A DNA stretch of 7,207 bases from JBEEMU01 sp043778315 (GTDB taxonomy: Bacteria; Bacteroidota; Bacteroidia; Chitinophagales; Saprospiraceae). Where the stretch lies: assembly GCA_043778315.1 (NCBI GenBank), contig JAYWGJ010000154.1:1-7207 (forward strand), read 5' to 3'. The translations under genes and the position numbers were made by a program. Below, piece after piece: positions 1-7,174 of this stretch. Each line of letters opens with the position of its first letter. The stretch's first letter is position 1. The notes under the pieces were generated by a model. The model was not told the origin of the DNA. It made no database searches and saw only the letters and a list, made by a program, of their open reading frames with translations.

Positions 1-2071
1 AATGACCAAAGGCATCAGTCACGGTAGTAGCTACTACCGTAGTGCCGTCTGCACTATATAGCGTCACCGTTACACCTACCAAACCTGCTTCGTCCGCACC
101 TTGTATGCCGTCATTGTTTAGGTCGTTCCAAACATAATCGCCTACTGCCGCGCTATTAGCTGGGTCGCTTACTGGTTTAAATCCTGCATCTATATCGCGG
201 CGTTGCTCGGCTGCGGCTACCGTAAAGGTAGGCGTTTTACCTGTAGCGGGTACTGCATCAGAGCCGTCAGTAGTCGCGTTTGTTTGTGCGGTAAGCACTA
301 AGCCTGGTTGCGCCGCAAAACCTACTGAGTACGTTCCTGGTACTACATTATCAAATAAGTAATGACCTGTGCCGTCGGTAATAGTAGTTGCTACGGCTAC
401 GCCTGCATTATTATATAGTGTCACCGTCACGCCTGCGATGCCTTTTTCTGCGGCATCTTGTAAGCCGTCCGCGTTGGTATCAAACCATACATAATCACCG
501 ATACTTGCTGTCGCTTTTTCGCCAAAGTAAATACCTGCATCTACGTTGCGTTCGTCTTCGCCTGCACTTATAGCAATGATTTGGGTTAAACCAAATGTGC
601 CACTTATAGTGCCTCCATTTACATCGCTATCCGTTGCCGTGCCACTATCCGTACCTGTTCCTTGTGCGGTAAACACATAATTACTCGGTAGCGAGAAACC
701 GACGATATAATCGTTTGGTGTCAAGCGAGAGAACAAGTAATTGCCGTAAGCGTCCGTTTTGGTAGCTGCTACCACTTTGCCTGTATTGTCATACAAAGTC
801 ACTGTAATACCTGCTACGCCTACTTCACTTACGTCTTGTATGCCGTCTTTATTTTTGTCTAACCATACTCGGTCGCCCAAAGAAGCATAAGCCAAATAAG
901 CTGCATCGATAGTAGTGTTGTTTTTCGCTACACCCGTTCCGTTTACATCTAAGGCAAAAATAGGACTGTTACCTGTTACTACATCTGCGTCACTATTGCC
1001 GTCCGTTCCTGCTGTTCCGTCTTGTGGCGATAGCGTATTGCTTGCCGTAGTCGAGGTAGGAAAATGTACATAGTAGTTGCCGCTTTGCGTCGTAATAAAG
1101 TTATAATAGCCTGTGTTGCCTGCGCCGTCATTGGCAGTAGTAGTAGTTTGCGCTACTGCGTAAACGCCACTGCCCGGTGCTGTTTCTCTCCAAAGTTGTA
1201 CGGTCACGCCGTTGATACCTGCGGTAGTAGGTTCGTCGTTCAAGCCGTTGCCATTAGCATCTGCCCACACATAATTACCTACTGTTGCCGTTGGCGCAAA
1301 GCCCGCATCAATAGTCGGATTATTTTTGTCTGTACCTACGCCGTTTGTATTAATAGCAAATACAGGCGAGAAACCCGTTGTAGCATCTGCATCACTGTTA
1401 TTGTCGGTAGCGGCGGCGGTAGTTTGAGTCGCCAAAATATTACCGCTATTGGTGGTCGGAAATTTGACTTTATAATTAGCCGCTTCGCCTACCGTAAAGT
1501 TGTAATAGCCTGGGTTGCCCGCGCCGTCGTTAGCGGTAAGCGCAGATTGCACCAGTGCATACACGCCACTACTTAGTGTGGTTTCTTTCCAAAGTTGTAC
1601 GGTCACGCCGTTGATACCTGCGGAAGCAGACTCGTCGTTCGAGCCGTTGTTATTGCTATCCGTCCATACATAATTACCTATCGTACCCGTTGGGCGGAAG
1701 CCTGCATCAATAGTAGCGTTATCCTTAGCGATACCTGTACCATTTACATTAATGGCAAATACAGGGCTGTTGCCCGTTGTTGTATTAGCGTCGCTGTTGC
1801 CGTCTGTACCTGCGGTAGCTGTTTGTGGCGATAGTTGCGCCGTACCGTTTGCGGTAGGAAACGCTACATAGTAGTTAGCAGATGACGTAATCAAAAAGTT
1901 GTATGCGCCATCATTAGTACCGTTATTAGCTGTTGTAGCCGTTTGCGCTAACGCATATACGCCACTTCCAGGAGCTGTTTCTTGGTACAACTGAACGGTA
2001 ATACCGTTAATACCCGCCTCTGAACCGTCTTGTATGCCATCACCGTTGGTATCCGACCACACATAATTACC
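1..2071 (-). repeat. Tandem array of six SdrD B-like domains within the giant CDS
   Basis: Each unit opens with G-(N/D)-x-V-W-x-D and a calcium-loop-like D-x-N-x-(D/N)-G stretch, followed by G(I/V/L)xG(I/V)TVxLY/W and a YxF strand. Units on the DNA: 2071-1679 (131 aa), 1678-1280 (133 aa), 1279-878 (134 aa), 877-500 (126 aa), 499-143 (119 aa) and 142-1 (cut by the edge). Units 1-3 form one class, with a longer insert after the first strand (PGSGVYA..AQT..TAN) and the ending TIDAG or TIDAA. Units 4-6 are the shorter, classic form (VTLYDNTGKVVAATKTD). SdrD B / Cna B-type domains are rigid, calcium-stabilised spacers that project binding domains from the surface; that role is known for the family and inferred here. 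The array probably continues past the window. Confidence 0.9.
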
Positions 2072-5000
2072 TACTGTTCCGCTTGGCAATGTAGTGATAG
2101 CTACGCTTGCGGCTGCGTCGTCGCAAGCACAAGTTCCGTTAGCAAGGTCACTATTAATAGGTACTATACCTACTATGAAGTCTGCGCCTCCAGAAGGTAC
2201 GCTTGTCGCGAATGATTTATTAAAAGCTGCATTACCGCCACCGCTCAATGCGGTAGTGATGTTGTCCACACCTAATATATTATCGGCTGCAGTGATAGCT
2301 CCGTCGCCATTCGTATCATAAGCATAAATCACTTTATAGCTACTTGCTGTGATACTCGAGGTATTATTAATAGTCGCTGCAATACCGTAAGCGAACGGTG
2401 CTACGGTAGTATATACATTAGCGGTAAGCGCAGTAATACTAAATGTAGGTAGGTTAATCGTAAAATTAGCTGCGGCATCGGCTGCTGCAATATTGATAGT
2501 ACCTGGACAGTTGCCGCTGATTGCAGTACAATATACTGCTTTCAATTGCGTGACCGTCGCGCTTATCTCTTGCGGTACAGCACAAGTTGCATTTGCATTA
2601 GCAGAGGCATCAAAGCCAATTACAATCGTACCCGTAACGTTGCCTGATGGGTATTCCCAACTCAAAGTTTTGTTAGTACCGTCGTCATTCACATTAGGCG
2701 CGCCCAAAGCTGGACTACACGTTGCGCAAGTGATATTAGTAATATCGACACCCGACGGCACGGTCATCGTAATTGAATCAGAAGAAGTAGGTACTGCCGT
2801 ATCGGTTTTGTCGACCGTTAGGCTGCCTGCACTCAGCACTCCACAGCCGTTAATAGGTGCGATAGTTGGCGTAAGGGTGACGGCGAAGCCACCCGACGGC
2901 GAGCTTAGTTTTAAGGTATTACCGCTTTTGGTCGTCCCGTTATTGATAGCTGGTGTGCCGCACGCTCTATTAGCAAGCAGCGTTGCGCGGACGCGTCCTT
3001 TGCCGTCGTAAGTACAAGACGGACGAAGTAAGAAGCGGATTTTAAGTTTGCGCAGCGAAGGCACAGCTACTGTACCTTGTAGGCTATCTATGTTATTACT
3101 AGACATAGATTGCAAATCGAAAGGCAATACCCCACCTGCACCTACGGCAATTAATGCCGCTTCTTGCGCCGCACTTACGGCTTGTGGTGCCGAGCCTGTT
3201 GGCGTTTCGAAATAAGCAGAACCAGGCTCGTAGGTCACACCCGCAGGTAGTTTAGCATTGACATATACATCGTAAATTGTGCCTTGCAAAGCCGAATTGA
3301 CCACAATCTCTGTCGGGAAGGTCTCGCACATCGTTACCGAAGTAGCACCGAACGTACCTGTACCTGTAGCAGGGTTAGGCGGCGTAGTTGCCAAAGGCGT
3401 AACCGTTCCATCTATTTTGGCAGCCAAAGGACGCAATAAAAGCGACAAAGGCGGGTAGCACTGCGTAGCAGATGTAGGCGCGACGGTCGGTATAGCCCGA
3501 CAGTCCCAGCCGTAGTACATATTGATTTGGTCGTTATTGCAAGAGGTAGTCAAACCATTAACAATCAATGTTTTGGCTTGTCCGCCCGAAAATCCACCTA
3601 TACTATAATAGCCATTGGCATCAGCTAAGATAGTTGTACCACCATATACCACACTCGTAATACGGCTTTTGACGGTGCTTGTAAAATAAACGTAACCGAA
3701 AGCAGAAGGTGAGTTAGTTTGATTAGAAATAATCACATTCGGATAAGTAAATGACCTGCCCGCTACGTTTTTTACACCGCCACCCGCAGCAACTAACTGC
3801 ACAGGTGTAGATTGCGCAAATCTGACTTGTTGCGCTACGTCCCATTTATAATTGTCTGCACCAATACCGTTCACATAATAGGTAAGGTCGTAGGGGATTT
3901 GAGCTGTATTATTGAAAGGCTTGGTATCCCAGCCTGCACCGATAGGGCTTGCCGCAACAGTTGTCTTGCACTTTGTACTGATGTATGGACGGCATACTAC
4001 CATCCAGCCATCGTCACTCACGGGATTGTCTGTCGGTCCACCAAACTCGGCATAGTGTCTTTGTAGGTTTACAATAATACTATCATTACTGTACGAGAAT
4101 GGCGCAGAATAGATGGTTTTACCCACATACGTTAAACCAGCAGTACGGTAATAATCAATCTGAACAGAGTCCACATTATAATTGTAAGATTGTGGCAAGA
4201 TGATTAAAGCGGTATCTGCTTTTGCCCATTGCCGAACCTCATACGGGAAACGAGTTGATTTTTGGAAATAATTATTAGTACCATTCACACCTACAGAAAG
4301 GTAAGTATAATGATAAAACATAGTTTTATCACAACCTTTTACATCAATACCACTACAATCGGAGGTGTAGTAAAATGAAACGGTATTGATAGTACCACCC
4401 CAAGCGTCGCAGTATTTACGGTCGGGTCCTTCTACTGGATTGGCAATGTAGCTCGCATACATTTTATTGATAGAAGTAAAGCCAATCTCTTGTTGCCCTT
4501 GTATCAAACGCGGGTCTATTACTTTGGTGCGCATACGCGTCACGATGCTATCGCCGTTGAGCATAAGAGATAATATACTCGAGAAGTCGGTTGTGACGAT
4601 ATTACCAGAAACCGTTGGTATAAACGGAGTAGGACTTACCACCAACACACCAGCACGGTAAACACTTACATCGGCATTGATAATCGAAAAGTTGCTTGAA
4701 AAGTTTTGTATCACACTTTCAGAATACGCATTAGAGAACGCTGAGGCTGACCAATGTATCGTACCACTATAAGTATATTCTACGGTATCTTTATAAAAGG
4801 CGTTTTTAAGTGCCATTTTGGAGAAGTCGTAAGGACCTGCGTCAGCTATGCCGTCGTTATTGGCATCGGGTTTGCCAAAGTTTTTACGGAAAGTAGTAGC
4901 AGAAAGATTGTAAATACCGTCGCCTGTACAACCAGGGCAATGCACTAACGGCGTGTTTTGTACACAAGACAGCTCTCTACCTACCGAGCAACTCGGGTCT

Positions 5001-6772
5001 TGTACAAATCTGTGCTGTTGATAAAAAGTAGAAGGGTCGCTGAAGGCACGGAGCGCGCATTCAAATTTAAGCGGCAGGTTGTACGCCATAAATGACATAT
5101 CAAAACCAGCAGGTTTAGGAAACAAGAAACGCGAGGTAACTACGTTACCTACTTGTGTGGTCGTGCTTGCCCAAGTATAAGCACCTGCGGTTGCCGTAGG
5201 CGCGCCCTGTGTCGTATAGCCGTTTGGTATCGTTGTTTTAACCTCCAAATAGCCTCCAACAGCGATTTCACTCACACTCTCAATACCTGAAATGATATTA
5301 GATTGGAAGTTTTCCACTTGATTATCGACCATATCGCTTGGATAGGCTAAGGTAACCGAATGGCTATAACCGCGATAACTGAGGTAAGTATCCCCTACAT
5401 TATAAGTGACATCACCACAAGCGTTTTTATAGGTTGTACCGTTTTTAACATAAATCTGTTCATCGTACTGATAACCCGACTCATCATTGCCACCCGGACA
5501 AGCGGCTGTACCTTCTTCTGATTTATAAAAATCATGCGCAAAAGTCACTACCGCTCCTGCGGGTACAAATGGAATTTGGAAAGTAAAAAGCGAGGGTTTT
5601 CCTGCTGTACCTGCTGTGAGCGGATCTCCTTCCCAAGTAGTTCCGTTATTATATAGATTAGAAAAGGTAACGCGTTGCAAAGCACCGCCATTGATACGGT
5701 ATTTGAAAGTAGCCGTGTCTATGTAAGACGCATAGCCGTAAGAAGGGTGATAAGAATAATAATTACCAAAAACCACATTTAGATTGGTAGCAGGTCCGCC
5801 TGTATTAGTAATAGTAAGCGTTCTTGATATAGGTGCTGCTACACTAAAACAAGTAGGAAAGCTACCGCTATAAGTAAATGCCAAGTTAGGCGGCGCGGGA
5901 ATATTGAGGTCGAGAAGCGAAGCAAAAGAAGCATCGCTACAAGGCGCGATAGCATCACAGCCATAATAAATGCGGTGCGAAGAATTGACCGCATAGCCCG
6001 TGCCACACGAAATAGGGATAACGGTATAAACTAAGTTAAAGCTCTCGGGCGATACGCCGCCAAAGTTGCCATCAAAGTAAACATCGTTATCGCCAATAAG
6101 TACCATCTCTGCAGCAGTAAAATGCACAGTCAGCGTATCTTTGCCGCCGCCCGAAGTGAGTGTTACATTGCCTACTGGCAACGGATTACCTCCGAAGGTG
6201 ATGCCTGTAGTAGCAATTTGATACTCTCCCGATGCCATGATTTCTTGATAATACCAATCCGAAACTGTGCCAAAGCCGCCGTTTGTAATGCTAACGGTTT
6301 TGATGACGGTTTGCCCTACATTGGCAACCGCAGGCGAGTTTGCCACTGCCGTTACTTGTGGCGCGGCTTCCGCTACGTTGTACGCGTTAGAAACGTTTAA
6401 GCCGCCGCCATTCAGCGATGCCTTATCGGTAAAGGTGAGCATTTCATCTACCGCACAAGTAGCCGTATGATAATACGTTACCGCGCCTGCCGCCGCCACT
6501 GTGAAGGTAGCAGTATTGCTTGAGGCAGATACAAAGGTTGCGCCCGTTACCGAGCCAGGTACATACGAAATACCCGCAGGCATAGTAATGACTAAGTTGC
6601 CCGTTGTCGCTACATTTAGCGACATTTGCGAGCCGTTTGTACATTTACTAACGGGTATAGAAGACGGCAGATAAGCCGATATTTGCGCGTTTACCAACTG
6701 CGCAAATAGTATAAGACCACTGATTAGCGCAAAGCTACCGAGTGTCTTAACCGTGTCAATTTTGTTTAACAT
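1..6772 (-). CDS. Giant secreted surface protein with DUF11-like and tandem SdrD B-like domains (3' end beyond the window)
   Basis: Starts at the ATG at 6772-6770 and stays open to the left edge: 2257 complete codons and no in-frame stop, so the C-terminus is missing. The nearest upstream in-frame stop is at 6817-6815, and this ATG leads straight into a signal peptide, which fixes the start. Seen in the translation: signal peptide 1-29; Ig-like/DUF11-like beta modules with the motifs VSITNGGFG (about 160) and LTITNTGG (about 319); a calcium-loop-like DANNDGIADAG (636); repeated signatures YYGCD (about 269) and YYGWDC (about 1086), and MPAGISY (64) and LPAGVTY (1175); an EF-hand-like loop (1486-1497); and six SdrD B-like domains from 1568 on. 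About 32 cysteines lie before residue 1560 and none after. Such proteins in Bacteroidota are usually exported adhesins or matrix proteins, often T9SS cargo; that role is inferred here. No specific named homologue is recognised. The long Cys-containing middle part (about 350-1050) has no family I can name. Confidence 0.95.
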   Translation of the reverse strand, partial: MLNKIDTVKTLGSFALISGLILFAQLVNAQISAYLPSSIPVSKCTNGSQMSLNVATTGNLVITMPAGISYVPGSVTGATFVSASSNTATFTVAAAGAVTYYHTATCAVDEMLTFTDKASLNGGGLNVSNAYNVAEAAPQVTAVANSPAVANVGQTVIKTVSITNGGFGTVSDWYYQEIMASGEYQIATTGITFGGNPLPVGNVTLTSGGGKDTLTVHFTAAEMVLIGDNDVYFDGNFGGVSPESFNLVYTVIPISCGTGYAVNSSHRIYYGCDAIAPCSDASFASLLDLNIPAPPNLAFTYSGSFPTCFSVAAPISRTLTITNTGGPATNLNVVFGNYYSYHPSYGYASYIDTATFKYRINGGALQRVTFSNLYNNGTTWEGDPLTAGTAGKPSLFTFQIPFVPAGAVVTFAHDFYKSEEGTAACPGGNDESGYQYDEQIYVKNGTTYKNACGDVTYNVGDTYLSYRGYSHSVTLAYPSDMVDNQVENFQSNIISGIESVSEIAVGGYLEVKTTIPNGYTTQGAPTATAGAYTWASTTTQVGNVVTSRFLFPKPAGFDMSFMAYNLPLKFECALRAFSDPSTFYQQHRFVQDPSCSVGRELSCVQNTPLVHCPGCTGDGIYNLSATTFRKNFGKPDANNDGIADAGPYDFSKMALKNAFYKDTVEYTYSGTIHWSASAFSNAYSESVIQNFSSNFSIINADVSVYRAGVLVVSPTPFIPTVSGNIVTTDFSSILSLMLNGDSIVTRMRTKVIDPRLIQGQQEIGFTSINKMYASYIANPVEGPDRKYCDAWGGTINTVSFYYTSDCSGIDVKGCDKTMFYHYTYLSVGVNGTNNYFQKSTRFPYEVRQWAKADTALIILPQSYNYNVDSVQIDYYRTAGLTYVGKTIYSAPFSYSNDSIIVNLQRHYAEFGGPTDNPVSDDGWMVVCRPYISTKCKTTVAASPIGAGWDTKPFNNTAQIPYDLTYYVNGIGADNYKWDVAQQVRFAQSTPVQLVAAGGGVKNVAGRSFTYPNVIISNQTNSPSAFGYVYFTSTVKSRITSVVYGGTTILADANGYYSIGGFSGGQAKTLIVNGLTTSCNNDQINMYYGWDCRAIPTVAPTSATQCYPPLSLLLRPLAAKIDGTVTPLATTPPNPATGTGTFGATSVTMCETFPTEIVVNSALQGTIYDVYVNAKLPAGVTYEPGSAYFETPTGSAPQAVSAAQEAALIAVGAGGVLPFDLQSMSSNNIDSLQGTVAVPSLRKLKIRFLLRPSCTYDGKGRVRATLLANRACGTPAINNGTTKSGNTLKLSSPSGGFAVTLTPTIAPINGCGVLSAGSLTVDKTDTAVPTSSDSITMTVPSGVDITNITCATCSPALGAPNVNDDGTNKTLSWEYPSGNVTGTIVIGFDASANANATCAVPQEISATVTQLKAVYCTAISGNCPGTINIAAADAAANFTINLPTFSITALTANVYTTVAPFAYGIAATINNTSSITASSYKVIYAYDTNGDGAITAADNILGVDNITTALSGGGNAAFNKSFATSVPSGGADFIVGIVPINSDLANGTCACDDAAASVAITTLPSGTVGNYVWSDTNGDGIQDGSEAGINGITVQLYQETAPGSGVYALAQTATTANNGTNDGAYNFLITSSANYYVAFPTANGTAQLSPQTATAGTDGNSDANTTTGNSPVFAINVNGTGIAKDNATIDAGFRPTGTIGNYVWTDSNNNGSNDESASAGINGVTVQLWKETTLSSGVYALVQSALTANDGAGNPGYYNFTVGEAANYKVKFPTTNSGNILATQTTAAATDNNSDADATTGFSPVFAINTNGVGTDKNNPTIDAGFAPTATVGNYVWADANGNGLNDEPTTAGINGVTVQLWRETAPGSGVYAVAQTTTTANDGAGNTGYYNFITTQSGNYYVHFPTSTTASNTLSPQDGTAGTDGNSDADVVTGNSPIFALDVNGTGVAKNNTTIDAAYLAYASLGDRVWLDKNKDGIQDVSEVGVAGITVTLYDNTGKVVAATKTDAYGNYLFSRLTPNDYIVGFSLPSNYVFTAQGTGTDSGTATDSDVNGGTISGTFGLTQIIAISAGEDERNVDAGIYFGEKATASIGDYVWFDTNADGLQDAAEKGIAGVTVTLYNNAGVAVATTITDGTGHYLFDNVVPGTYSVGFAAQPGLVLTAQTNATTDGSDAVPATGKTPTFTVAAAEQRRDIDAGFKPVSDPANSAAVGDYVWNDLNNDGIQGADEAGLVGVTVTLYSADGTTVVATTVTDAFGH
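1190..1623 (-). repeat. 35-bp exact direct repeat between SdrD B-like units 2 and 3
   Basis: Positions 1190-1224 and 1589-1623 are identical over 35 bases and lie 399 bp apart, which is exactly the length of unit 2. The shared DNA encodes the AGINGVTVQLW strand. Surrounding bases are similar but not identical, for instance the stretches that encode TANDGAGN and YYNF. Identity at the DNA level, including silent positions, points to fairly recent duplication or gene conversion between neighbouring domains. Confidence 0.85.
2282..2317 (-). other. EF-hand/dockerin-like calcium loop in the giant protein
   Basis: Residues 1486-1497 read DTNGDGAITAAD, which matches the 12-residue EF-hand loop: Asp at 1, Asn at 3, Asp at 5, Gly at 6, Ile at 8 and an acidic residue (Asp) at 12. 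It sits in a beta-rich stretch about 70 residues before the first SdrD B-like unit. Dockerin type I domains have two such loops; only one is seen here, so this is more likely a single calcium site in a linker or Ig-like domain than a true dockerin. Confidence 0.65.
6686..6772 (-). other. Type I (Sec) signal peptide of the giant surface protein
   Basis: Residues 1-29 have a short basic N-region (Lys at positions 4 and 9), a hydrophobic core (LGSFALISGLILFAQL) and the end VNA before Gln30, a good signal peptidase I site (A-X-A-like, here V-N-A|Q). Gln directly after the cut is common in Bacteroidota exported proteins. There is no lipobox cysteine next to the core (the first Cys is residue 44), so a lipoprotein is unlikely. 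The protein is therefore expected to cross the inner membrane by Sec and to act outside the cell or at its surface. Confidence 0.88.
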
Positions 6773-6996
6773 ATTAATTGATTTAATGAATTGATAAAGC
6801 ACTATTTTTCCCGCCTAATAGACGGTTTAATTGGATATAAGCGTTGCATACACATTAATTATTATTTGTCTTTTACTTTCATACTATTTATTTAATACTG
6901 TAATAGCTTACTAATAAGGTAACTCTATATTTATATAAAGTTAAATTGTAATTATTTTGGTATGATAAATAAACGTAATTGGTGTATGAACACAAT
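6773..6996 (-). other. A/T-rich leader and promoter region of the giant gene; no gene seen
   Basis: These 224 bases separate the terminator from the start of the giant gene and are clearly richer in A+T than the coding region. No Shine-Dalgarno sequence precedes the ATG; the upstream bases on the minus strand are A/T-only just before it (AATTAAT), which is normal for Bacteroidota. The promoter should lie here, but I find no clear copy of the Bacteroidota -33 TTTG and -7 TAnnTTTG pair; a weak TAACTTTA lies at about 6932-6925. A small hairpin (CCGTC-TATTA-GGCGG on the minus strand, 6825-6811) lies in the probable 5' untranslated region and may be chance. Confidence 0.5.
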
Positions 6997-7037
6997 AAAA
7001 AAAGCCCCGCGCTGCTGCTGCAACACGGGGACTTTTT
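6997..7037 (-). terminator. Rho-independent terminator of the upstream gene
   Basis: On the minus strand the order is AAAAAG, a bulged T, CCCCG, a 16-base loop with a GCAGCAGCAGC run, then CGGGGC followed by seven T. The G+C stem is extended by A-T pairs on both sides. The A tract and T tract are symmetric, so it could stop transcription from either direction, but the only gene end pointing at it is the minus-strand gene that stops at 7169. It separates that transcript from the giant gene, which must have its own promoter. Confidence 0.85.
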
Positions 7038-7040
7038 ATT

Positions 7041-7174
7041 ATTCCATACAGACGCGATTTATCACGTCCCTATTCCATTCACAGACGCGATAAATCACGT
7101 CCCTACTCCATTCACAGACGCAATAAACCACGTCCCTATTCCATTCATAGACGCGATAAATCACGTCCCTACTC
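7041..7174 (-). repeat. Four tandem 33-bp palindromic repeats in the 3' untranslated region
   Basis: Units lie at 7041-7071 (two bases shorter), 7072-7104, 7105-7137 and 7138-7170; homology to the repeat runs on to 7174. Each holds an 18-bp near-palindrome (7051-7068, 7084-7101, 7117-7134, 7150-7167) spaced exactly 33 bp. On the minus strand it reads GACGTGATTTATCGCGTC, able to fold as a hairpin with one G-U pair. The units differ by a few bases. The array lies between a stop codon and a terminator, so it should be transcribed as part of the upstream gene's mRNA. It resembles the short dispersed palindromes known from many bacterial genomes; I cannot name a family with certainty. No protein-coding or CRISPR logic is seen. 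Confidence 0.9.

Noticed and set aside
1064..1576. Plus-strand open frame of 170 codons
   Set aside because: It lies wholly antisense to SdrD B-like units 2 and 3, and its translation is a Cys/Arg-rich, repetitive sequence mirroring those repeats. No protein family is recognisable.
2210..2330. Dockerin domain with cellulosome-like role
   Set aside because: Only one EF-hand loop is present and the flanking sequence is beta-like; a dockerin needs two loops with helices.
2493..3011. Plus-strand open frame of 172 codons with a hydrophobic, protein-like translation
   Set aside because: It is antisense to the giant CDS, has no leader or neighbouring gene on that strand, and the minus-strand frame here clearly encodes the Ig-like region. 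It arises from codon choice on the other strand.
388..6470. Other short plus-strand open frames (for example 388-573, 1595-1834, 3812-4066, 4467-4661, 4754-4948, 6122-6400)
   Set aside because: All are antisense to the continuous giant CDS, short, and without recognisable domains or leaders.
6444..6644. Minus-strand open frame of 66 codons in another frame
   Set aside because: It overlaps the N-terminal coding part of the giant gene in a different frame, and its translation is low-complexity and Tyr/Cys-rich.
6773..6996. Riboswitch or small RNA in the leader of the giant gene
   Set aside because: Only a five-pair hairpin and A/T-rich sequence are present; no conserved riboswitch core is recognisable.
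7041..7171. CRISPR array
   Set aside because: The 33-bp units follow one another directly with no unique spacers, and there are no cas genes nearby.
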